Source of the DNA: Parasediminibacterium sp046546515
GTDB taxonomy: Bacteria; Bacteroidota; Bacteroidia; Chitinophagales; Chitinophagaceae
DNA: 64,000 bases
NCBI RefSeq assembly: GCF_046546515.1
Contig: NZ_JBKHKJ010000010.1
Location: forward strand, 62,001-126,000
Reading direction: 5' to 3'
Within the stretch, counting starts at the first letter, position 1. Every line of letters begins with the position of its first letter. Below are positions 41,119 to 50,826 of this stretch, piece after piece. The notes below the pieces were generated by a model that saw nothing but the letters and a program-made list of their open reading frames with translations, did no database searches and had not been told where the DNA came from. Position numbers and translations under genes: made by a program.

Positions 41119-43443
41119 TTATTCTACAGTCAACACCGTTTTAAAGTAATCTGCTGAAGACTTACCTACCATTATCTCAAACTCCCCAGGTTCAACGGTA
41201 TATTTCATGTTGTAGTCCCAAAAAGCGAGTTTAGACTTATCGATAACAAAGCTTATTTTTTTTGTTTGGCCAGCCTCTAAACTAAAACGCTCGAATCCCT
41301 TTAGCTCCATCACGGGGCGGGTAACAGAAGCCACTTTTTGATGGATATACAATTCTGCTATTTCATCCCCTTTCAGCTTGCCTGTGTTGGTTACATCTAT
41401 TGAAACGGTTATGGATCCATCTGCCTTCATTTTATCGGCAGACAATTGCATGTTTGAATAAGCAAAATTGGTGTAGCTCAACCCATAACCAAACTGATAA
41501 AGTGGTTGCACGTCTTGGGAAACATAATTGGCAAATTGGGCTGAAGGCTTATGGTTGTAATACATGGGCAGTTGCCCTGCCGATTTAGGAATAGTAATCG
41601 TAAGCTTGCCAGATGGGTTTACATCCCCAAAAAGGATGTCAGCAGCGGCGGAGCCTGTTTCCTGCCCCATATACCAGCCCTCTAGGATGGCGGGCACATG
41701 CTTGGCAATGTAGTTGATGCTTAAAGGCCGCCCATTCATTAGGTAAACAACCACAGGCTTCCCGGTAGCTAGCATGGCCTCTACCAATTCTTCCTGCTCG
41801 CCAATCAAGTCTAGGGTCATGTCGTCGCCAACATGCTCCTTGGTCCAAGCTTCCCTGCAAAGCTGCTCGGCTTCCCCAACTGCTACTACTATTACTTCGG
41901 CATCCTTGGCTACTTCAACGGCTTGTTTTATTAATTTCAGGTTCTCTTCACGGGATGTGAATTTCACATCATTGGTTTGCCAGTTAAACTGGCTAGTGCC
42001 CACGCTATCAACTATTTTGCATCCTTGTGCAAACAATACTTCCGTGCCTTTGCCTAATTTGCTTTTTATCCCTTCCAAAATGGTAATTTTTTGGTAAGGC
42101 TCGCCCGAATAGCCGCCTGTAAAAACATTGTTGGCACAAGGGCCAACCACTGCAATTTTCTTATACTTTCCCTTCCCAAGTGGCAAAAGATTGTTTTTAT
42201 TCTTTAATAAAACGATTGATTCTTGTGCAGCTTTCAATGCCAAAGCCCTAGCTTTTTCATCTTTACTTACCTTGATGGCGTCATTTACATCTGTATATGG
42301 ATTTTCAAACAAGCCCATCTGAAACTTTAAACGAAGTGCCTTGTATACTCCCGTATCTATATCCGCTTGCTTCACTTTGCCTTCTTTTACCAATGCTGGC
42401 AGGTAGAGATAGCCTTTGGGCGTAGGGAATTCATATTCCACCCCTGAATTGAACGCTTTGCAGGCAGCATCTTTCAAGTCTTTTGCTACAAGGTGCTTCT
42501 CAAACAATTCATCTATTGCGCCATAGTCTGAAACGAGCATCCCTTTATAGCCCCAATCATGCCTAACTATGGTTTTCAAAAGCCAATCATTATTATGCGA
42601 TGGTTTACCATCTACCTCGTTATACGATGGCATAATGGCAACTGGGTTAGCTTCTTCGACAGCTGCCTTAAAAGGCGGAAAATGAAACTCACGCAAAACC
42701 CGCTCAGAAAAATTGCCAGGTGCTTGGTTGATGCCCCCCTCTGGTTGCCCGTGGCCACAAAAGTGCTTCAAAGTAGCCGCAACATGGCCTGGCGCAACAA
42801 TTCCTGTTGCACTGCCCTGCAACCCTTTTACCGCTGCAACTGCATAGCGGCCATTCAGGTAAGGGTCTTCGCCGTAGGTTTCTTCCACGCGGCCCCAACG
42901 GGGGTCTCGGCAAACATCTATTACTGGCGACAAAACATGGTGTCCACCCCGGGAGCGCATCTCATGTGCCACGGCAGTATATACATTTTCAAACAAATCT
43001 GTATCCCAAGAGCAAGCAAGCCCAATGGCCATTGGAAAAGAAGTAGCTTCTGGCTTCATCAGCCCATGTTGCCCCTCATCTACAAACATTGCTGGTATCC
43101 CCCATTTGGTTTGTTCTTTTAGATATTTCTGAATGAGGTTCCTAGATTGTACCGTTGTTTTTATATCTACAAATTGCGGCTGCACAGATAATAACCCTTT
43201 CCCTAAAATTTTTCTTGCAGTAGCGGTATCAGCAAAAAAGGCCTCATCAAAAGCATAGGGGTGGCCGCTCCATTCCGCATATAATTGTGCTACTTTATCT
43301 TCCAAGCTCATCCTGCCCAACAAATCTTTTGCACGCGCTTCAGGAGGCAGTTTTGCATTTTTGTATTTGAGACTGCTTGCTTGCTGCCCAAAAGAAAACA
43401 CATAAGCCATCACCATCATTACTACTAAAACTTCTTTCTTCAT
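41119..43443 (-). CDS. GH3 beta-glycosidase (beta-xylosidase-like)
   Basis: A 774-residue exported GH3 enzyme, signal peptide ending VFSFGQ. The barrel has VDEGQHGLM, RWGRVEETYGEDPY, KHFCGHG (226-232), PSYNEVDG and nucleophile D306 in GMLVSDYGAI. The second domain contains VIVVAVGEAEQLCREAW, with the acid/base probably near GEAEQ, and YLMNGRPLSI. A fibronectin-III-like domain (ITVSIDVTNTGKLKGDEIAELYIHQKVAS) ends the protein. The VDEGQHG and FHFPPFKAAVEEA blocks are more like xylosidase/arabinosidase GH3 members than BglX. With GH10 xylanase in the array, xylo-oligosaccharides are a likely substrate. Confidence 0.92.
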   Translation of the reverse strand: MKKEVLVVMMVMAYVFSFGQQASSLKYKNAKLPPEARAKDLLGRMSLEDKVAQLYAEWSGHPYAFDEAFFADTATARKILGKGLLSVQPQFVDIKTTVQSRNLIQKYLKEQTKWGIPAMFVDEGQHGLMKPEATSFPMAIGLACSWDTDLFENVYTAVAHEMRSRGGHHVLSPVIDVCRDPRWGRVEETYGEDPYLNGRYAVAAVKGLQGSATGIVAPGHVAATLKHFCGHGQPEGGINQAPGNFSERVLREFHFPPFKAAVEEANPVAIMPSYNEVDGKPSHNNDWLLKTIVRHDWGYKGMLVSDYGAIDELFEKHLVAKDLKDAACKAFNSGVEYEFPTPKGYLYLPALVKEGKVKQADIDTGVYKALRLKFQMGLFENPYTDVNDAIKVSKDEKARALALKAAQESIVLLKNKNNLLPLGKGKYKKIAVVGPCANNVFTGGYSGEPYQKITILEGIKSKLGKGTEVLFAQGCKIVDSVGTSQFNWQTNDVKFTSREENLKLIKQAVEVAKDAEVIVVAVGEAEQLCREAWTKEHVGDDMTLDLIGEQEELVEAMLATGKPVVVYLMNGRPLSINYIAKHVPAILEGWYMGQETGSAAADILFGDVNPSGKLTITIPKSAGQLPMYYNHKPSAQFANYVSQDVQPLYQFGYGLSYTNFAYSNMQLSADKMKADGSITVSIDVTNTGKLKGDEIAELYIHQKVASVTRPVMELKGFERFSLEAGQTKKISFVIDKSKLAFWDYNMKYTVEPGEFEIMVGKSSADYFKTVLTVE

Positions 43444-43547
43444 TTTTGTTCAATTAATTGTAACTCGCTCTATGAGCCTTGTAGCCTCGTAGCCCTACCA
43501 TGCTGTTTATAGCAACAAAAACGCTATCTAACTTCTCATAAAGCCTT

Positions 43548-45011
43548 CTACTCCACCACCAACGTACTGATAGAATGTGCCAAGCTATTGGCTTCCACCA
43601 TCTTGTTGCTGATAATAAGGTGGTATGGCATAGGTTCATTGGTGGCATTCATCACCACCACTACCAATTTACCATCAGGGTTAATAAAAGACGTAGCCAG
43701 CAGTTTATCCCTGTTGGTGGTTACTGCTACCCTTTTTGCACCAGAATGGATAAATTTTGAAAGATGCCCGATGTAGTAGTAGCAATTGGTGTAGAGTAGC
43801 TGCCCGTTCCTAGTATCGGCCATGATGGGCGAAAACGTAAAATTGCTTACATGGTTGGGGCCGCCTGTCTCGTCCAGCAAAATATTCCAGTCTGTCCAGC
43901 CCACGGTGCCAGCGTTAAAGTCATTGATCATGGAATAACCATACTTCTCCCCTAGTTTCCAGTTGTAAATGCTGTCGAAATTGAAACGTTCTATGCAGCC
44001 TTCCGTAAACAATAAATTTTTGTTGGGGAAGCTTTCTTTTACTCGTTTTACATTGTCGAACTGCATGGCATTTCCTGTCCATGTCTCGTACCAATGGTAG
44101 CCGATGCCCCAAACATATTTGGCAGCGGCAGGGTCGTTCAGTATCACACTTGCCCTTTGTGGCAAAAGGTCGCGGTTATGGTCCCAAGCAATTAGTTTTT
44201 TATTGCTCAGGCCTGCTTTTTCAATGGTTGGTCCTAGGTATTGCTTGATAAAGTCCCTTTCTTCTTCCGCCGTGTAAACGCAGGATTCCCAGCGTTGGCT
44301 TGCCATAGGCTCGTTCTGCACGGTAAAACCCCAAACTGGCACGCCTTCTTTTGCATAAGCCTTAATGAATTTTACATAGTAGTTAGCCCAAGATTGCTTG
44401 TATTGCTGCAAGAGTTTCCCGCCGTGGAGTATGTCGTTGTTGCTTTTCATCCAAGCAGGTGGGCTCCAAGGGCTGGCAAACAAGGTAAGCTGACCACCTG
44501 CTGCTGCAATGGCTTGTTTTATCAGTGGTAGCTTGTATTGCTTGTCGTGCTTGATATTAAATGTGGAAAGACTGCTGTCTTTTTCGTCAACATAAGTGTA
44601 CATATCGCTCGAAAAATCGCAACTGTTCATATTCACCCTGCCAAGCGTATAGCCGATACCGTCTTTTTTATCGTAATAGGCTTTCAGTACTTCCTGCTGC
44701 TTTTCCCTGGGCAGTTTGGCTAGTGTTTCTGCTGCGGCATCTGTCAATGCACCGCCAATGCCAAGCATGGTTTGGAAGGTGTGCAAGGGATCTACATATA
44801 CAAATATTTCTGTTTCGGTTGGCTGCACGGCATCCTTAAATTGCAGTGCGCCTGTTGCAGACAATTTTAAATTGGTATTGCTAGCTGTGGTATATACCGT
44901 TACTGCTTTATTGCGCAGGTTGTATTTGCCGGCAGGTTGTGCAAACGATTGACAAATGGCGATGCAACTGCCAGTAAAAAGGAGCGAGTAAAGAAGTTTA
45001 TTTTTTTTCAT
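43548..45011 (-). CDS. GH30 glycoside hydrolase
   Basis: A 487-residue exported GH30 enzyme with a signal peptide ending CQSFAQ. The fold starts with TMLGIGGALTDAAAETL and YTLGRVNMNSCDFS. The catalytic glutamates are E234 (GFTVQNEPMASQ) and E337 (NLLFTEGCIE). SPWSPPAWMKSN is the family's substrate loop, and HVSNFTFSPIMADTRNGQ begins the side beta-domain. GH30 covers beta-glucosylceramidase, beta-1,6-glucanase and xylanase subfamilies; the sequence looks like subfamily 1 or 3 rather than the GH30_8 glucuronoxylanases. The substrate is therefore probably a beta-glucan or glucosyl conjugate. It sits in tandem with GH3. Confidence 0.92.
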   Translation of the reverse strand: MKKNKLLYSLLFTGSCIAICQSFAQPAGKYNLRNKAVTVYTTASNTNLKLSATGALQFKDAVQPTETEIFVYVDPLHTFQTMLGIGGALTDAAAETLAKLPREKQQEVLKAYYDKKDGIGYTLGRVNMNSCDFSSDMYTYVDEKDSSLSTFNIKHDKQYKLPLIKQAIAAAGGQLTLFASPWSPPAWMKSNNDILHGGKLLQQYKQSWANYYVKFIKAYAKEGVPVWGFTVQNEPMASQRWESCVYTAEEERDFIKQYLGPTIEKAGLSNKKLIAWDHNRDLLPQRASVILNDPAAAKYVWGIGYHWYETWTGNAMQFDNVKRVKESFPNKNLLFTEGCIERFNFDSIYNWKLGEKYGYSMINDFNAGTVGWTDWNILLDETGGPNHVSNFTFSPIMADTRNGQLLYTNCYYYIGHLSKFIHSGAKRVAVTTNRDKLLATSFINPDGKLVVVVMNATNEPMPYHLIISNKMVEANSLAHSISTLVVE

Positions 45012-45246
45012 AATCGTTATTTATTATTACTCACCATATATAGCCAGATAGTAAGAAACTTAAAAAATGTAATTGCCGCATTATCATAAAGAACAACATA
45101 GGCTATTCAAAACAGCTGTTTTTTTTTTGTAAAATCTATCTAATCCTACAACCTATGTTGAACTTTTTATTTTATCAAGATTCTTTCATACCTAATAAAT
45201 CAATGCGCCTATGTATCTATGTAGACAAATTAAATCAGCAACACCC

Positions 45247-47715
45247 TTATTTTTGAAAGCTTACTTTCCATTTATATGCTTTCGTCTCTTTGCTTTTCAA
45301 CACCAATTCATATATTGAATTTTCTTTGTCGATAAGTTTAAATGAGTTTGTGGCATCCTCGGCAGTAGCGGTTTTTACCTTATACCCATTCGTAGCAATA
45401 ATTACTTTGTATTCTTCACCGCCAATTAATTTTGAAGTACCCCCCAATTCTTTTTTGGCTGCATCCCAAGCTGGGTATTTGGCCATGTCAAGGTAGCCTT
45501 GCAGGATATGCCTATCGGTAGATAAAAACTGAGGCACTTCCTTTGCTTCATGAACAGCCATTACCCTTGCTTCTCCTGGCCTTAATTCTTGTTCTAATTT
45601 GGAACTTCCTTCCAATTTGCCCACAAACTTCCAATTCCAGAAATCGAATACATAGTATTTTTTGGCTGTATCCAAAGCAAGCCCACCATCATCGGTATTG
45701 TCTCCCAATGGCACATTCACCACTGCTGATACCATTTTTTTAGGGATGAACTGTTTATTGTCTGGCCAATAAGCCATCACGTCCGTAGGCCACTCTTCCC
45801 CTTCAATTTCTGTGTTATAGAAGGTAACGATATGCCAGTCTGGGTTTATTTTAAAGTCATATACTTGGGGGTATAGCTTGCCTGTAAACGCATCAATTGG
45901 TCTTGCACTAGCAGTTGGGGCTGCGAGCAATGGTACTGCCCTAGACAAAGCATATATCATTTTGCTGTCCATTTTTTCAAAGTATTTCCCTATTTCCATT
46001 CTCCCGCTGGTTGTATAAGTCATGGTAATGGCAGCCTTCCATCCATCTAGGGTATTGGTTGGGTAAACATGGCTTGGATTAATGGGGTCGCAGTCGTAGT
46101 TGGTTACCACCCTGTTTTTGTACCAGCGCAAGCCTGTTTTGGTTACCCTGCCAGGATACACCCTATCATTGTCTCCTTCTGTCCTTTGGGTAGTAATCAC
46201 CCCCAAAGCAATATCGCCATAAGGAGGGATACGCTCTTGCACATCCCTTTTAGGCCCGAGGCCTACATAGGCTAGTTTAAAAATATTGCGATAGGCAGAA
46301 GTGGTAGTGGCATATTTGTCTTCAAAACCACCATCGTAAGACCAACCAGTTTCGGGATAGTCGAACTTGATGCCTTGCACACCTCCGCTTTTCAGATTTT
46401 TATATACATCCTTCATGTGGTTAATAAACCCTGTGTCTGTAAAATCATACGTCCAATAAATTGCTGTGGAGTCGCCACTTCTTCCCCACCAACCCACTGG
46501 CCCTTTTGAACGTTTGTGGTACGGATCATTAAAAAGGATATGATTGGGGTATTGAAGGCAATAATCTTCCGAACGCTTGGATGTCTGGCAATAAATAAAA
46601 GGCACGCCATTCATTTCATATACCTTTTTCCCCCATTTTTCTATTGTTTCATAAGGTGGCAGTAATTGCCCACTTTTATACATTTGCCAATGTTTGTTAT
46701 CCCACCACCCCTGCTGGTTGTTGGGCAATGAATAATCGTCTGGCTCTAGCCTTAAACCAACGGGCGAATATTTCAAGAAACCTGTTTTGGTTACTTCTTC
46801 CATTTCTTCAATAGTACCTAAAGTATTGTCCCTGAATTTATCGCCACCAAATTTTGCAACAAAGCAATACCAAAAATTGAGGATTGGTATGGTAACGCCG
46901 CTTACATCAGAATGGTTGGCATTCTTTAAAGCCAACCCGTATTTTTCAAGTGCTTCAAACCTATTGTCTGTAGTAAAATCCACATAAAATTTATCTTTAA
47001 GTATGTACCTACTCTTTGCATCTACCAATTTCCCAATTGGATCCTCGCCTTTCAACTCTACTTCCAAAAAATCATTTTTTTTGATAACAGAAGCATACTT
47101 CTGAAATTCATTATAGGTTAGGCCACCTATTACAAGAGACCTTTTCTTTTCACCCTTTTTACCAAATGTAGCCAACAGGTTGTTCAGCGATTTTAAGGTG
47201 TCTTTTGTTGCAACAGTTGTAAAAGCAAAGCCATTCTCCCCATCCAATGCTTTGTAATCATCAAAAGAAACGCCTTTGTAGGCAATACCTTTCAACGGAA
47301 AAAACCGCATAATACGGATATTGGTGTCGCTCGTGTTTTCAATGCCCAAGTTCAATGCAATTGCGCCATTGTCTTTGTATATAAACACTTCTAGTATTAG
47401 GGAAGGCACACCTGCTTTTTTGCCTTCGATGGTTATTTTGTTGCCCGTACCTAACTCATCTTTGATAGGCTGAGCATCCCATGCAAATGTGTAGCCCTGA
47501 TTGGAAGCGTATTTATTGATTTGAAAAGTTGCGTTTTCAATACAAGCTTGATTTGTACGCTTGTCTGTAATCGAGAACTTGCCTTGCTGGGCATTAAAGC
47601 TGAATGAAACCAAACTGTTGTCCCATTTAGGGTTTTGATTAACTTGGCAAATGCCTGTTTGGATTGATAGCAACATAAAAAAAAATACGTTGCAGATAGT
47701 AACTGTTCTTTTCAT
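45247..47715 (-). CDS. Clan-D-like (GH27/GH36-type) exported glycosidase
   Basis: An 822-residue exported protein, signal peptide ending TGICQ. An N-terminal beta-sandwich (about 30-270; LVSFSFNAQQGKFSITDKRTNQ) precedes a TIM-barrel. The likely nucleophile is D452 in GIKFDYPETGW, the form of the KxDY motif of melibiase-type enzymes. SPVGLRLEPDDYSLPNN and WTYDFTDTGFINHMKDVY also fit. DCDPINPSHVYP and RMEIGKYFEKMDSKMIY lie in the C-terminal half. It may remove alpha-galactose or a related sugar from side chains. I could not match it to a specific CAZy family, and a divergent or new family is possible. Confidence 0.65.
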   Translation of the reverse strand: MKRTVTICNVFFFMLLSIQTGICQVNQNPKWDNSLVSFSFNAQQGKFSITDKRTNQACIENATFQINKYASNQGYTFAWDAQPIKDELGTGNKITIEGKKAGVPSLILEVFIYKDNGAIALNLGIENTSDTNIRIMRFFPLKGIAYKGVSFDDYKALDGENGFAFTTVATKDTLKSLNNLLATFGKKGEKKRSLVIGGLTYNEFQKYASVIKKNDFLEVELKGEDPIGKLVDAKSRYILKDKFYVDFTTDNRFEALEKYGLALKNANHSDVSGVTIPILNFWYCFVAKFGGDKFRDNTLGTIEEMEEVTKTGFLKYSPVGLRLEPDDYSLPNNQQGWWDNKHWQMYKSGQLLPPYETIEKWGKKVYEMNGVPFIYCQTSKRSEDYCLQYPNHILFNDPYHKRSKGPVGWWGRSGDSTAIYWTYDFTDTGFINHMKDVYKNLKSGGVQGIKFDYPETGWSYDGGFEDKYATTTSAYRNIFKLAYVGLGPKRDVQERIPPYGDIALGVITTQRTEGDNDRVYPGRVTKTGLRWYKNRVVTNYDCDPINPSHVYPTNTLDGWKAAITMTYTTSGRMEIGKYFEKMDSKMIYALSRAVPLLAAPTASARPIDAFTGKLYPQVYDFKINPDWHIVTFYNTEIEGEEWPTDVMAYWPDNKQFIPKKMVSAVVNVPLGDNTDDGGLALDTAKKYYVFDFWNWKFVGKLEGSSKLEQELRPGEARVMAVHEAKEVPQFLSTDRHILQGYLDMAKYPAWDAAKKELGGTSKLIGGEEYKVIIATNGYKVKTATAEDATNSFKLIDKENSIYELVLKSKETKAYKWKVSFQK

Positions 47716-47753
47716 AAATATATATTTACCGTTTATTTGAATTGTTTAAAAGC

Positions 47754-48536
47754 TTATTTCTTAACCGAAAACAACCACTCCAAAAGCCCCGGCTCGTCAA
47801 AGGTTTTGTCCCAGCAGTTGTGCCCTGTGTTGGGATATAATGTAAACTTCACGGGAATTTGCAATGCCTGCATGGCCGACACCATGTTTTTACTATACGC
47901 TGGATATACTACATTGTCGTCTGCACCATGGAAAACCCACCAACTGGCATGTTTTAATTTGGGAGCAATGCCCACATTGGCACCGCCACAGATAGGGAAA
48001 GCTGCGGCAAACAGTTTAGGGTTCCTACGTACTATTTCAAAAGTACCCATGCCACCTAAAGAGAGTCCGCCGACATATACTTGCTTTTTATTTATGGGAT
48101 ATTCGTGTATTATTTTTCTTACCAACTTTTGAACAAGCACCATATCCCTTGTTGGTTTGCCTCCGATAAAAAAGGTACGCTTAGGTTTGCCTGAAGTATC
48201 CCTTTCACCAATAGCATTAGCCCAAGTGCCATTGGGGGAGCATTGTGGGAACACCACAATAGCAGGGTAACCTTTTCGGATACTGTCCCTTAAAAACAAC
48301 GACCCACCGTGGATTAGTTGTGCCTTATTATCTGTCCCCCTTTCGCCGCTGCCGTGCATGAAAAGAATAAGGGGATATATTTTTTTAAAATTGAAATCTT
48401 CTGGCAACAATAAACGGTAAGGCATAGTATCCCCTCTACTAATCAATAGCCGCTCTTTGTAAAGGGAATAATCCTGTGCAAAAGCGTGGCTAACAAGGAT
48501 GATAAGGAATAACGAAAACAATATTTTTTTTGCCAT
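47754..48536 (-). CDS. CE1-like / PHB-depolymerase-type esterase
   Basis: A 260-residue exported alpha/beta-hydrolase, signal peptide ending SHAFAQ. The oxyanion loop is LFMHGSGERGT. The triad is S159 in VGGLSLGGMG, D206 or D207 in FHGADDNVV and H239 in NTGHNCWD. This minimal lipase/esterase form covers feruloyl and acetylxylan esterases of CE1 and related unassigned esterases. In this locus it probably cleaves ester side groups from hemicellulose. Gene spacing (37 bp to the next gene) indicates co-transcription. Confidence 0.85.
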   Translation of the reverse strand: MAKKILFSLFLIILVSHAFAQDYSLYKERLLISRGDTMPYRLLLPEDFNFKKIYPLILFMHGSGERGTDNKAQLIHGGSLFLRDSIRKGYPAIVVFPQCSPNGTWANAIGERDTSGKPKRTFFIGGKPTRDMVLVQKLVRKIIHEYPINKKQVYVGGLSLGGMGTFEIVRRNPKLFAAAFPICGGANVGIAPKLKHASWWVFHGADDNVVYPAYSKNMVSAMQALQIPVKFTLYPNTGHNCWDKTFDEPGLLEWLFSVKK

Positions 48537-48585
48537 ATTCTATACTTTATTAATGGATAATCTTACTATAAAAAACTATACAGTT

Positions 48586-50685
48586 TTAGGCTTTACCATT
48601 TATACATACTAAATCTTTAAACCCGTTTCTTTTAATGGTCATTTTTTTCCAATGGGCTGGCAGGTTTGCCTTGCCCTTTAACACCCCCTCCTCCCCAATT
48701 TTTATACCGCCAAACCCAAAAATGACTGTTTGCAAAATGCCCCCGTAGCCTGTGCAAAAGGAGGAAACATTATTGGTTGGCCGCTCAGTAAAAATGCCAA
48801 AAGGAGGTTTCAAATTAGGCCTATATGCTTTTAGGAAAAGTGTATAGGCTTTTTCCGTATCGCCCAATTGCGCGTAGCAACCAGCGAGTACACTGTAACT
48901 CATGGATGGCCCATTGGGGTTGATAAGCGGTTCATAATATTCCAAATCTTTCCTGATGGTCATTTTATTTGTTACAAAGCCCATGGGGAAAGCTAATAAA
49001 TTCACGTCGGCTTGTTTAATTATCCTTCCATCCTGCCAATTGCTATTCTGTAGGGTAAAGCCGTCTTTATGTTGTAAGATAATAATGTTATCAGCTATTT
49101 TTTTCCACTCTAAGTTTACAGGTTCATTCAATTGCTTTGCATATTTCGTGGCATTGTTCAATGCTATTTTCACGGCAGCGTTCGTAAAAGCATCGTCATT
49201 TACATCTTCAAAATATTCATCGGGTCCAACAACGTTGTTGATATGATATTTCCCAAAAGCATCTTTACTAACCCTTGACAGCCAAAAGTTTGCAGCTTCC
49301 CTTATTATTGGGAACCCTTTTTGCCTTAGCCACCATTTATCCTTGCTTATTTTATAATAATCAGCAGCAGCATTTGCCACATCTGCCGTAATGTGATGCT
49401 CGGTCATGTCAAGCTTATAGTTGATGCTTGTACATTCATTGCCCTCCAAATCAGACTCCCAAGCATACATGGCTCCTTTATAACCAAACTGTGCAGCCCT
49501 TTTTTGGGATTGAGCCAATGTATTGAAGCGGAAATCTATAATTGAATGGGCAAGTTCTGGCTGCAAGACAAGCAAGGGTGGGAACATCCAGGTATCGGCA
49601 TCCCAAAAAATATGGGCACCCCATTCGTTTGCAATGCCACAAGGAGGGATGCTTAACTGAAAGCCTTCGGCAATTGAGGAATACAAAGTATATAAACCAT
49701 TCCGTATATCCAGTTGCACTTGGGTATCGCCATCTATTACAATATCGCTTTCCCACAATTTTGCCCAGCTTTTTTTGTGTGCTTCCAATTGGTGCTGAAA
49801 GCCCAAATGATACTCCCGGCCGCAGATACGGATAGCGTCATTGTACGGGTCGCTGCTGAAATTGGAATGTTGAAAAGAACTCAATAAACAAAAGTGGTAC
49901 TTCTCCCCTTTCTTCAACGAGACCTTAAAAGACAATTGTTGGGAGAAGCTGTCTGGTCTTGCATATTCCAATATGGGTGTCTGGCCCTCAAAATAAAAAG
50001 TATTAGCCCCTGCCACTTGAGCTAACCCAGATTCAGTTGGGAAGCCGGTACTCATAACCGGCAACACATCCTTGGCCTGGGAGCTTAGTTTGTACATCTT
50101 GAAATTGAAAGTGGGCTTGTAAAGCCCTTGGCTTTGCTGCCTATTTGGAATATTGATACCATTCTGCACCCTAAATTCAATTGCTTCTTTTGCTTCAAAT
50201 TCAAAAATTTCCATTGCGGCCACTGGCAGGTTTCGCAAAGCCATTAGTTGTGTCTTTATGCTTAGTACATTGTCATATTCATAAGTCGTTGCTAAAATGC
50301 CTTCTTTTAGGTTTAGGCTTTGCTGCCAGTTTTTAACTTTACTGCCATAAACCAGTTCCTCGCCGTTTTTTAAAATTATTTTTATACCCAATGGATTATA
50401 ATCGTCAATTAGGTGTATATAACTTTTTGAAAGGGGGAAATCGTACAACCCATTAATTGTAACAGTTGTAGCCCCTAACCCATCTCGTTGGCTTCGGATA
50501 CCAATGATGCCATTTCCAAGGTAGGCAGGTGTATAATTACTGCTTGTATCGGTAGCCACAATTGCCCACTCTTTATTTCCTTCCGCGACATGTTGAGCAA
50601 ACCCTGTGGTTGAACACAAGGCTACACATCCCATGCTTACGAGGGAGAATAAAAAGTTTTTACTTATAAAAAAGGGCAATCCCAT
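48586..50685 (-). CDS. GH65-family glycosidase/phosphorylase-like protein
   Basis: A 699-residue exported protein, signal peptide ending TGFAQ. The (alpha/alpha)6 barrel shows GIANEWGAHIFWDADTWMFPPLLV, the GH65 hallmark, and VGPDEYFEDVNDDAFTN with the catalytic acid glutamate. The N-terminal beta-sandwich carries PAYLGNGIIGIRSQ. Being exported, a hydrolase role (trehalase or glucosyl-galactosyl type) is more likely than an intracellular phosphorylase, since phosphate is scarce outside. It is not flanked by a beta-phosphoglucomutase, which would accompany a phosphorylase. Specificity is unknown. Confidence 0.88.
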   Translation of the reverse strand: MGLPFFISKNFLFSLVSMGCVALCSTTGFAQHVAEGNKEWAIVATDTSSNYTPAYLGNGIIGIRSQRDGLGATTVTINGLYDFPLSKSYIHLIDDYNPLGIKIILKNGEELVYGSKVKNWQQSLNLKEGILATTYEYDNVLSIKTQLMALRNLPVAAMEIFEFEAKEAIEFRVQNGINIPNRQQSQGLYKPTFNFKMYKLSSQAKDVLPVMSTGFPTESGLAQVAGANTFYFEGQTPILEYARPDSFSQQLSFKVSLKKGEKYHFCLLSSFQHSNFSSDPYNDAIRICGREYHLGFQHQLEAHKKSWAKLWESDIVIDGDTQVQLDIRNGLYTLYSSIAEGFQLSIPPCGIANEWGAHIFWDADTWMFPPLLVLQPELAHSIIDFRFNTLAQSQKRAAQFGYKGAMYAWESDLEGNECTSINYKLDMTEHHITADVANAAADYYKISKDKWWLRQKGFPIIREAANFWLSRVSKDAFGKYHINNVVGPDEYFEDVNDDAFTNAAVKIALNNATKYAKQLNEPVNLEWKKIADNIIILQHKDGFTLQNSNWQDGRIIKQADVNLLAFPMGFVTNKMTIRKDLEYYEPLINPNGPSMSYSVLAGCYAQLGDTEKAYTLFLKAYRPNLKPPFGIFTERPTNNVSSFCTGYGGILQTVIFGFGGIKIGEEGVLKGKANLPAHWKKMTIKRNGFKDLVCINGKA

Positions 50686-50712
50686 ATTTTGAAATTTCTA
50701 TTTGCTAACCCT

Positions 50713-50761
50713 CCACGGGTTGCACCCGTGGCTACTTTTGTTCAACCCTTTCAGGGTTTTT
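50713..50761. repeat. REP-like double hairpin, copy 2
   Basis: This copy has the same palindromes as at 16104: CCACGGGT-TGC-ACCCGTGG, then AACCCT-TTC-AGGGTT and a T-run. Within the shared core it differs mainly at one base in the linker (CTACTTTTG against CTACTGTTG). It lies between the beta-helix gene at 50827 and the GH65 gene. Confidence 0.65.
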
Positions 50762-50826
50762 GACGAATTACTTAACTTTACAATGCACCTAGACTAGTAG
50801 GTTTTATAGACCTTATAGGTTAATGT

